DNA of 64,000 nt, from the NCBI GenBank assembly GCA_020744425.1, contig JAGMUV010000014.1, positions 682,001-746,000 of the forward strand, written 5' to 3'. The translations under genes were made by a program, and so were the position numbers. Position 1 is the first letter of the stretch, and every line of letters starts with the position of its first letter. The stretch is from Dactylonectria macrodidyma. Lineage: Eukaryota > Ascomycota > Sordariomycetes > Hypocreales > Nectriaceae. The notes under the pieces are model-generated. The model did no database searches. It worked only from the letters and a program-made list of their open reading frames with translations, and was not told the origin of the DNA. Of this stretch, positions 55,167 to 64,000 are shown in pieces.

Positions 55167-56353
55167 CTACTCCACACCAGCCATGATCATCTCGCTCTGC
55201 TGCCACAATCGAGCATTCGTCTCTCTGTCATTGAGCCACTTGTCTGCCTTGGGGTTGTACTTCCCAACTGGAGCGAAATATTTTCCCTGTCCCCTTTCCG
55301 GAGCGAGGGGGCTTGTGGCACAGAACAGGGAATTGAGTGCGCCCTCTAGTGCTGTGGTTCGATTTGTGTACTTCATCACGGTTCGCATGACAGTGCCCAC
55401 GATAGTTGGATCATGGCCTTGGAGTCCGGTCTTAATGACGCCCGGATGAAGTGAATATGCAGTGACACCTATTGATTTGTCAGGAATCATATGAGTGGAA
55501 TTCAGTTGGTTTAGGGTTGCTCACCTTGGGCACTGTATCGATCATTCAGCTCCTTCGCATGACGAATGGCTGCTTGCTTTGAATGCCCGTATCGCTGACT
55601 ACACACGAACTGTCAGCGAAATAGTATCAATGCAACTTTAACACTTACATAAGCTCCGTCATGCCCTTGGTCTCAGTCATGTTGAAGTCGTCAAATTGAA
55701 TCGTCTTTGGGCCCATGAATGCCAGGTCGCTAGCAACATTAATGACCCGCACACGGTGCCGTGATTGGGTCTGAGAAGCTGTTGACAGCAAAAGCGGCAA
55801 AAGAATCGATGTCATGAGGAACGGGGACAAGTAGTTGACCTGGAACTGTGTCTCAAATCCGTCGGCAGTTAACTTGTAGGGCACAGTCATGACCTGAAAT
55901 GCTATCAGCTAGGATATTGGCAAAAGTTGTCATATATAATGAGCCATACGCCAGCGTTGTTGATCAAAATGTCTAACCGTGACTCTTGTTCCAAAAAGTG
56001 CGTCGCGGCGCGCTTCACAGACTTGAGATCTTGGAGATCCATCTGAATGAAATGGAGATCCAGGGTCTTGCCGTCGGCTGACTGGTTCATTTGTGCAATG
56101 GCCTCGTCCACTCGTTGCTGAGATCGACTGGCAATGTATACACGTGCATTGCGCAGGGCAAGATGCTTGGCAGTCTCAAACCCGATACCTGAATTGCCTA
56201 TTTTTCAAATCACCGCTTATTATTGGCGTTTCCGATCAAGCTGGGTTGGGGCAAGGCGCGAGGCCACTCACCACCGGTAACAATTACGACATAGCCAGTC
56301 AAGTCCGAGATGCCATTCTCGGAGAATTCGGGCTCCTTGTTGCATGAGCTCAT
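55167..56353 (-). CDS. Short-chain dehydrogenase/reductase (retinol-dehydrogenase-like)
   Basis: Five exons (56353-56272, 56197-55950, 55893-55649, 55598-55525, 55468-55167), 316 aa. Splicing produces the cofactor motif TGGNSGIG, then DLQDLKSVKRA, the structural NNAG, a serine in NVASD, and the active-site YGHSK (Tyr-x3-Lys). The later HPGVIKTGL segment is typical of RDH/WWOX-like SDRs that use NADP(H) on lipids, retinoids or polyketides. It is convergent with the Zn2Cys6 gene (224 bp between stops). An SDR could be the polyol dehydrogenase that feeds the tetrulose pathway, but this subfamily does not resemble polyol dehydrogenases, so I would not assign it. Confidence 0.87.
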
Positions 56354-57326
56354 GATGTCGAATGTGCAGGGATAGGTCGAAGTTGTTCGGTTGGAGTGAA
56401 AATACGAGATTGGTGAAAAGGTTCAGTATAGATGAGAAGCAGGCGAAAAGACTAATTGTGACAGGTATGAATTCGTCACTGATCTCTGGACATCCCCATC
56501 TTTATACAATCGTCCAGTGTGTCCAAAGCCTCATCTAACTGAGTTATCCGTGGCTTTCCGTCTAGCTCCGAGCGAGGATGACGGGGGGCGAAGCCGGAGC
56601 TCCGCGGATATAGTGGAGACGGGCGTACGCCAGTGAGATGGGCTATCAATTAGTACGCTGGGCACGGTAAATGATGTCACGTTTGAAATAAAGCACATCT
56701 TTGAGAATGCTAATAATTAAATTTCATTCATAAAAATACCGCAAAACATTTTAATATAAGTAATCGAAGAAGAGGTACCTAATGTTAGAGCTCGGCTGTA
56801 AGTCAAAGCGAGGTTATTCTGAACCATACCGAATCCCGCCTTGTAGATTGGAGGTTTGGAGTGATTTCGCTGTGATACTAGACGATCCGTGAGCCCCTTG
56901 CCTATCTGGTCCTGCGGTCCGGTCGCGACCGAGACTTGGCCTTGAACAACTAGAACTGCCTCGTTCATAATTGGAGACTTTGTGTTGGAAGAATGTTTGT
57001 ACGTACCTCTATTTGTAGGCTATAACTTAAGTGTAGTGGCAACAGTAGCTGCATCTCGCTTCATCAAGCTCTTCTTAACAGGGTGCTATAGAAATTGCTT
57101 GAGACGAGCTGGAGTCACCCTAATTTCGCCCGGAGATAGTAGTTTACGCAAACGAGCGTTGGCAATTGGACAGCTATTTGTATATGAAGAGATCTAGAGG
57201 AGTGCCGAGAACTTCCTGAAGAGACTATATTATGGAGACAATATTATTTAGCCTTATTAGAGCTTTGGCTACAGCAGAAATAAGGGCACGGGTAAAAGAA
57301 ACAGTATCCAACGCAGAAGATGTTAT
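56354..57326. other. AT-rich intergenic tract
   Basis: About 970 bp. The SDR promoter is near 56354-56600, and from about 56640 the sequence is AT-rich with no supported gene. It may be a decayed repeat, but no transposon protein or terminal repeat was recognised. The SDR start codon lies in a 12-bp palindrome CATGAGCTCATG. Confidence 0.4.
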
Positions 57327-59445
57327 CTATTGGAGACTTCGAAGAACAGAAATCGTCCTTATCATCGGTCCGACCTGCCCGGCAGACGGTTCTTGTCCGC
57401 TATACCATACAATAGAATTTGGAGACGAAACGAGTGCGTCAAGGTTGCTTTCGGGAAACATTTGAAGACCCATAGACCTCAGAGCTTCAGCCACATACGA
57501 GGCTGGTCCTTCTGGCTCCAAGCACACAGTAGATGGTATGTCACGTTTTTCAATCCAGCCAAAATTTGGGTTGCCAATCAGCCAGTCGAGGAGGTTATGC
57601 AAGTCTTGAAGCTCCTGGAGCGTCAGCTGTCCCAAATCAAACTTAGGTTCCGTAGAAAGCTCGGGTTGGCCATTAGACCCGGGCTTATCCTGGAAAGAGA
57701 TGAGATCAATAGTGTTGTTCGAATCGTTCGAGAGATCGTCTAGCATGCCCCTCATTTTTGCAAAGGAGGTCCAGTATCCCAGGTCTGCCTTCAGCCTAGC
57801 GGAGTAAATGCCTTCACTATAGGCGTGAGTACCGTTCAAGCCACGGTCTCTGTCGAAGATCTCGGATATGAGAGTGAAAGAGGCAGCGGCTGGAGTGAAA
57901 TTGCGGATGATAGCCGCATTAACAGCCGAAAGCAGCCATAGTGCCTTGCAGTCACAGTATGAATCATCCACTCTGATTCCATCGTAGTTGGTGCATGGTA
58001 TATCTGAGGTGTCGAGGCCGTTTCGGAAATACCACTTTTGTTCCATCGTCGCCGGATCGACAAGTTTGGAATGTGTATCTACCCACGGATAATAATATCC
58101 ATAATAGACTTGGTGGGCGTAGTAGGATCTAGTTGTCTGTGACTGGCCATGGTCGTCTTTTGCGCCAGTGTCACCGAGCCCCAGAGATGACATTTCAACC
58201 TCATGGTGGTGTGAGGAGGCTGACCTCTGTATGTGTCTAGTAACTTGCCAGAGCTCACCTGACCGTGCCTTGCTAATCAGTTCTGCAACCTTGGATTGGA
58301 AATTCTCCAGCATTTCCTAGAAATTTTTAGTAAGGAGCCAACTTAAGACCGGTAATGACTGTACTAACTTGGAGACTGTCATGCATTGTCCTCAATGCAA
58401 ATAGGGCTGCGGATACAGCATTGCTGCGCTCACGCAGTAGCTTCCGCTTTTTCTGGCTTTTCGACTTGGTAAAGGCGGTTAGAAGGTCTTGCAATTCTTG
58501 ATCTCGAGCTTTTATTTGCGAAGATAACTGCCTCAGTGCCTCCTTCAACTCTGCGATCTGCGATTGGGTCTGTTCATGCTGGATAGCATTCGCTTCGGCA
58601 TTGATCTCAGTCGTCTCATGCAGATTGGCTTCTGCCAGCTGTACCATGTGAAATACCTCGCGGTTCGAATCTATATGAGACGCAATGACCCGGTTTGCGT
58701 CCTCTTCGATTTCTTGTCGTGTTTTGGCATGCTCGTCTTGATTTGTTTGCTCCAGATGGGTAGTCACCTGGTGTAATTCCAGGCGCGTAGTATCATGGTT
58801 TTGCTGAATACATCTCCTTGTTTCTTCATGTAAGCTACAGATGAGAACAGTTTGATCGGTCAGAACAGAGTTGAACACGTCGCCGCCATTAACGATAGTG
58901 TCAAGTACCTCCTTGGTTTGTGCATCACAATTGTCGAAGCGCGTTGCGACCTGGGTTTGCAAGCCTTCGAGTTGCTGCCTAAGTAACGTTAGCTAACCGC
59001 CGAAGGATATAATGATTGATGGATTTTACCTCATTCTTACACAAATGTGCAGGTTGAGTGTGTCCCTGATGCTGGCCAAGTTACTTTCTAATTCTTTGAC
59101 CTTTTCTTTGCCCCAAACGTTTTTGATGGCCTTTCGCATGCTCTTCCATTTGGTTTTCGTTCCATGCACCCCCACCCTTTCGAGGACCTTAAGCAGTTCA
59201 GAAGAGACCTCTGTAACTTTGCTGCAAAGATCTCGCAACTGTTCGTCGGTAGTAGAACAAACTGCGTTTCCAACTTCGTCATTCAATGTTGTCAAGTGGA
59301 CAACAGCAATCTGAACCGCGGCATTTTCGTCCAGAACGCCGTCAGTTGATTGGTATAACTCTACGCCTTTGGCGACACATTTGTAGCCAAATTCAACAAG
59401 CTGAACGATGCTTGAGATGATTTGGATGGCCGCGAATGCCTCCAT
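57327..59445 (-). CDS. HeLo-like/STAND N-terminal-domain protein with coiled coil, no NTPase
   Basis: Three exons (59445-59030, 58978-58369, 58316-57327) joined by 51- and 52-bp introns give 671 aa. Residues about 1-135 (EAFAAIQIISSIVQLVEFGY, then KVTEVSSELLKVLERVG) resemble the helical N-terminal domain of fungal STAND/HET proteins. A long predicted coiled coil (about 140-330, rich in Glu, Gln, His and Lys) follows, then a Tyr/His-rich stretch (YYAHQVYYGYYYPWVD) and a globular C-terminus of unknown fold. The expected NACHT/NB-ARC Walker motifs are absent. Function unknown; membrane or cell-death signalling is an inference from the N-terminal domain only. Confidence 0.75.
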
Positions 59446-60163
59446 CGTTAGGCATAGTATTTCAACGGGTCATGAGATTCGTATTTTGTGTCATAACAAG
59501 ACTATGTCAGGCTTAAGAGCTGCCGCGACGGCACTCAGTATCCCAAATAACGTATACAACCTTGTTTGGGTTAGAGTTAGGATGGAGTTCTCGGAGATAC
59601 ACTGAGCACCGAAAACGAGGCACGAGGTAGAGGGAGATTGTCCGAACCAGGAGAGATACGTTATTTGATCCGTAGCAGCTGGCAGTGGCTGGCAGCGGCT
59701 AGATACGGCAGACAGGAAAAGGAGAAGGTCAAGAGGAGGAAGTCGTTTATAGCAGAGTATCAGAGGGAAGAGGGGTCTTTATTATCTGGCGCGGCTAAAG
59801 GGATGTTCTAGTAAGAGATATTTATTAAAGCGGATATTCCCTGGTTGTTCCTAAGTAATGGAGTTAACGCTGTCCATAAGTGTTAGCAGCCACCACTGCG
59901 TATCCTGGTGGTAAGGGTTGCAGTTGTGCTGGCAGGGGGGGCCTAGGCAGAACCAGGCTGCGCCTTTTTTCAACGAAGACGCACGTTTTCTTAGTTAATC
60001 CGTATTGAGACATTTCCCCGCTTCCTCAATGTGCCTCACCAGGCCCTTTATCTAACACTGCATTAGGTTCGGCACCTTGACCCCATCAAACAGTGAGCAA
60101 GGCTTTCTCAAGTTCTGCCCTTGCTTCCGATCAAGCGTAATGGCCGTCCATGGGCGCATGAGC
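59446..60163. other. Intergenic, 718 bp
   Basis: Promoter of the HeLo-like gene and 3' flank of the dioxygenase gene. Purine-rich stretch near 59710-59770; no gene recognised. Confidence 0.4.
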
Positions 60164-61397
60164 CTACAACCCATCCCCTGGACGAAGAACATTGGACCAT
60201 CTCTGTAACTAGCGTGTCAGCCTCGTGTCAGATGCTCAGTAGCAAGTAATGAAAACACTTACAGTATCCCACGGCCGACTGGAATCCACAAAACGGAGAT
60301 CAGTGCCGAGACGGATTACGTTGTCCTTGTCGTGATTGATAGTTGAGGCATGAATCTAAGTAGCATCTGTTAGTTGACGTCGTTGAGCGCCGAGGGCCGG
60401 AAAATCAAACAAGGCTTGATACAGCAACCTCTCACCCTCGTCTCACCTATCTTTGCGGGCGAGATAAGACAGAAGAGGGGAGCTTGAAGACCAGAGGATA
60501 CCATTCACTTACAGCGTACGAGTTGTGAAGCACAACGTCCCCTGCTTCATACTCCGAGAGGAGCCAGCGCCGGTTGTGTTGCTTGGCGAACCCAGCAGGG
60601 CCGTCAGCCAGCAAGCCGCCACCGAGCATGTTCTGATTATAAGCGTTCTTCATTTCCTCATCGGTGAACCCAGCTGCCAGGGCGCGGTTGGAAAAGTCCC
60701 GCTCAACCTTTGCGCCAATGTCGTGTCCCTTTTCCAGATAAATGAGGCCACCGCCGTCAATCTTTATATCCCCGATCGGGACCCAAGCCGTGATAACAGT
60801 ATCCTCGCCGTACCTGAGAAATATCTGATCGTAGTGAACCCCGATGGCCTTGTTCTGCGGCGTGTTGTTGCGCAAGAGGGTCCGACGAATACTCAGTGTA
60901 TTGTCTCCCCATCCCGTCATCTTGGCAACGAAGTCCTGCAGCGCTGGGTGGCGACACAAGTCTTCCTTATACCAGTCTTCATAATGGGCCTGAAGTGCAA
61001 GATCGCCAAACATGCGGGCAACCTTGGGATCCGGGCCGGTGACATGGCCCTCCGCATCGGTTGTATTGGCCGTCCCTGCTCCGATGCCTGGGAAGTTGAG
61101 GCGGTCCTGCGATGTGTTGAAAATTCCCTCGACGGGCTCGGTCCCGGGGGCGAGAAATCCAGTCGGAGCTAGCATCTCAAAGTACCTCTGACGGACTTTG
61201 AGCACATCCTCTCGGGGGAGAATGCCCTTCAGCAACACATGGCCATCTTCCTTGTATCTCCTGCGGATATCTTCCATTGGTGTGTCCAGTGTAGTAGGAC
61301 GTATTAGACCAATGGACTCGGATGGGAGAAGCCCATCGTTGACGAAAAATTCTTTACTGTGCAACAAAGCGTCTTGTTCAGAGATTGCAGAGGGCAT
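60164..61397 (-). CDS. Phytanoyl-CoA-dioxygenase-family (PhyH) Fe(II)/2-oxoglutarate enzyme
   Basis: Three exons (61397-60513, 60355-60263, 60202-60164) with introns of 157 and 60 bp give 338 aa. The iron-binding HxD is GVHYDQ (His188, Asp190); the distal histidine is in NSYAIHAS (His297), created by the first splice junction. A downstream arginine in DNVIRLGTDLRF would bind 2-oxoglutarate. Members hydroxylate fatty acyl-CoAs or secondary metabolites; the substrate here cannot be told. The adjacent Zn2Cys6 regulator is on the same strand, 570 bp upstream. The 157-bp first intron is long for this window, so a minor alternative splice form is possible. Confidence 0.86.
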
Positions 61398-61967
61398 TTT
61401 GACAGAAAACGTAGATAAGAGTCCTGGATGAAGTGACGGGATGCAGCTGAGACAAGTGAGGTGTTGCTAATGCTTGTGTGTGTAAAGTTCGTCAGTCGAC
61501 AAACGCTGGGTGGCGTATGCTCCTTTCATTTATATCACCTATGACCAACGAATGCACTGAAGATCTGTGGCGCTAAATCACGGAATATTAACAAAGTTTC
61601 AGGAAAAACACGCTTTCTAGAGCGAATCGCGTTTGGTTATGATAGGTTAGTCGAGAAAGTGCCGCGGTTGAGGTGAGGGACGAGGGGCATCATGGAGCTA
61701 GACATGCATTCTGCAGCTGCGGGATGTATCCCAAAGAGGTAATAAACTTCCGCTTAGCTGCCCAAGTCTCCAGTCTCAGTCATTTCTTTCCGCTATGTCG
61801 ATCTTCTGCATCCCCCGCACTTCGGGCTAAAAGCTGCCGGAGCATTTGCCCGACATGAGAAATTGTAACTCACCGCTCATGGCCATGGATGTGGTGATCC
61901 ATACTCCATAGATGTACTGATATCACTATCTCCCTTCTTTATGGCTCTGTAGGCTTAGTAATCCATA
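61398..61967. promoter_or_regulatory. Promoter of the PhyH-family gene
   Basis: 570 bp between two minus-strand genes; nothing specific recognised. Confidence 0.4.
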
Positions 61968-64000
61968 TTATTGTCCTTCTCTGTGGTCTACCGTTGTCTC
62001 GGCCTCTGGCCAGATCCCTGCCAGAGCCGACCAGACACTCTTTGTTGGCCAGCCATGAGTTATTTCTAATTGTACCAACATATCCAAGACGGCCCGACGC
62101 TCCCGTGGGTCCTCTAACAAGTCTCCCCCCACCTGGACCGCCATACATGCAACTACCATAGCTGTTGGCGTTGACGGGTTCGACAGGGCAATGCTGCATA
62201 TCATCTTGACCATGGACCGTGCCTCATCCTGGTTCGTATCAGACAAAGTTGAGATGAAGATGTGGACAATCCCTCTTCAAATACGCCTTGCCACACCTAG
62301 AAGAGGCGTCTGTAGGTCGATATAGAACTCACATTCATCCTCTCTAAAGCTGCTTGCCGCCTCAAACCGATTCGAGGCACATGCGGATCATGTGTAATAA
62401 GGAGGAATCGGGCTAAGTTTCTATATTGCCAGCCCATTACTGCATCTGCAAGTCAGGAACACTGATCATATATCATATGTATACAAGACGAAGGGCACTC
62501 TTTACCATGCCATGATGAATGCAGACGTATGTCCCAGAAGGGATTACGAGGCTCGACGTGCTCGGGGCATGTCTGGAAACACAAAGGATCGTATGATGGT
62601 GAGCGATCTGTGTCCCATTGCGCATTGCTAGCAAGCAAAGTATCAAAGGACTCTGTAGATTTGCAAGTCTCTCCAAAGCAAAACTCCAGAACCTCGAGAC
62701 AGTGACTTACAGCATGGTTCGCCCAAGCGCAGTCATCTTGCGAAGAATCAAGATGGCTCAGCAGCTCAGCTGAAGCCTTCATTGCCGGAGGTTGATGCGT
62801 GCTCAGAGAACCATAGATCTCCTGCCGTAAGCCTGCCCAGGAGGCAGCGCGGCGGAGTCCCGTAGCAGACGGAACCTGAGCCGTCTGACTTCGGAGCAGA
62901 GCACGAGTGCCAACAGAATGCTGATACTTATCCAAGCCTGATATGGGTACATCAAACTCCTCAAGCAGCCGCAACACCACGGTGGCAGCTAACAGGTCAT
63001 CGACACAATGAGACCCGATGCGGCCAAGCTCTGGGATGAGAGACTCGAGACACCTCTGGTAGTACCTGTCGGCTAGATAAGGGTCAATATGTTTGCGGAC
63101 GCGGCTTAAATGGCGACTCGATATGGCAAGGATGGCGTCCAGCAGCGGAGGACAAGTGCGGGCTCTATGGGGAACCTCAACCGCAAAGTGCCGCTCCCGA
63201 TCGCAGAAGTCAAACTATGAGTTAAGATAAAAGGTTAATAAATTGGTGGTTAAATTGGGGTGTGTGCTAGCAGTACGACCGTTCGTGGGCAACTCTTACA
63301 AACCAGGCCACCTCATTGGTAAAGTGTTGCAGAAGCAAGGGCTCGATGGAATCTCTCAGTAGCCAGGCACGCTCAATGGTCATGAAGGGACTTGGCGTCA
63401 CAAAAGCAGCGTATAGACCCTGTCTTTGACCTGGGGGAGTAGACGGTGTAAGGCCTGATGTTGTGGAAGCTGGAGATACCGAAACATCCCCCAAGACGGC
63501 TGACGACAATGGCAAGTTCCGATGTTCGGTTTCGACCTGATATTCTCGGCCAGTGAGTTTGGTCTCGTCTCGAAAGTCGACTAGCATACAGGCGAAGCCT
63601 GATCAGATAATGATCTACCATATACTCTGCCCACAGAATACAGTCAAATCTCAGAGTCAATTTACCTATGGGAGGAACTGCCGACCAAATTTGACCCCTA
63701 GAAAATGTCATGTTTTGAGTGGCGCGCTTAAAACGGAATTGTTTTCCTGTCCGGTGACACGGCCGCCCGCTTTCTCGGCACAACCCACATTCTGGTTCGG
63801 CCAAGTCGCCTGGTGGCACCGCGCGTCAGCAGGAAGGACTTTGATACGCAAGTGTGATTGCTGGGTGCAGAGACGAGGGGACATACATCGACGGTGAAGT
63901 CTACGGCAGTAGTCGCTATAATTTTGGTCAGGTTCTCCCAATCCAGCAAGATTTGTACTCTCTCTGGGGCTGACGACGTACCAAGCTCGTGGCCTCAGAG
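61968..64000 (-). CDS. Zn2Cys6 transcription factor, ArcA-like (partial, 5' end off window)
   Basis: Seven exons in view: 64000-63982 (continuing left of the gene start, beyond the window), 63915-63887, 63809-63666, 63598-63300, 63214-62506, 62445-62333 and 62228-61968. Two introns (66 and 77 bp) lie inside the zinc-cluster coding region, both with good GTAYGT donors, and both split cysteine codons. Splicing yields ACDYCRRLHRRCD followed by LAEPECGLCRESGRPC, a complete six-Cys cluster. The rest (RAWLLRDSIEPLLLQHFTNE, FDFCDRERHFAVEV, YYQRCLESLIPEL, and the final SIALSNPSTPTAMVVAC stretch) matches the Fungal_trans_2 class of ArcA-like regulators. About 524 aa are visible; only a few N-terminal residues should be missing. 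Confidence 0.85.

Noticed and set aside
55167..56353. SDR as the erythritol/polyol dehydrogenase of the cluster
   Set aside because: Its sequence resembles retinol-dehydrogenase-like SDRs, it lies beyond the regulator, and only a weak TTCGGTT string is found in its promoter.
1..64000. CRISPR arrays, rRNA genes and intact transposons
   Set aside because: No regularly spaced repeats, rRNA-like sequence, transposase, reverse transcriptase or long terminal repeats were recognised.

Overview
This window is nuclear DNA of a filamentous ascomycete (Pezizomycotina, probably Sordariomycetes; the class is my inference). The evidence is many short spliceosomal introns (about 49-157 bp, with GTAWGT-like donors, CTAAC/CTGAC branch sites and YAG acceptors), fungal-specific families (Zn2Cys6 factors with a Fungal_trans domain, Dal5-type and DHA2 permeases, STAND and HeLo-like proteins), and conserved fungal housekeeping genes. 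Exon structures below were assembled by hand from splice signals, reading phase and remembered family sequence patterns. No database search was run.

Layout. 0-8.5 kb: the 3' end of a STAND/TPR-type gene, then a co-oriented trio of Dal5-like permease, Zn2Cys6 regulator and DHA2 multidrug-type transporter. 9.4-25.3 kb: a conserved housekeeping block, all on the minus strand: mitochondrial NAD-isocitrate dehydrogenase subunit 1, a Ste20/GCK protein kinase, a UBA-UAS-UBX protein and the proteasome adaptor ECM29. 25.3-33.5 kb: an 8 kb stretch with no convincing protein gene. Its right end is the intron-containing 5' leader of a three-RRM RNA-binding protein (33.5-34.9 kb), which is followed by a TatD-type nuclease.

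37.3-51.6 kb: a catabolic gene cluster. It holds a cyclase-family hydrolase, an RpiB-type sugar-phosphate isomerase, a two-domain dihydroxyacetone-kinase-family kinase, a class II ketose-bisphosphate-type aldolase, a beta-hydroxyacid dehydrogenase with a duplicated C-terminal domain, a triosephosphate-isomerase paralogue, a SnoaL-like protein, an MFS transporter and a broken HAD hydrolase gene. Kinase plus TIM-like isomerase plus RpiB-like isomerase is the enzyme set of tetrulose catabolism (erythrulose to erythrulose-1-P to erythrulose-4-P to erythrose-4-P), known from bacterial LerK/LerI/DerI and Yarrowia EYK1/EYI1/EYI2. The dehydrogenase and aldolase look like an added sugar-acid branch. 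The promoters of this cluster share an 11-bp element, GCTCGGTTCGG, found exactly three times, with close variants before the transporter. A Zn2Cys6 regulator follows at 52.5-54.9 kb and is a candidate for the factor that binds it.

55.2-64 kb: an accessory-looking segment with a short-chain dehydrogenase, a HeLo-like/coiled-coil protein lacking an NTPase domain, a phytanoyl-CoA-dioxygenase-family enzyme, and a Zn2Cys6 regulator running off the right edge. No rRNA, tRNA, CRISPR array or intact transposon was recognised.
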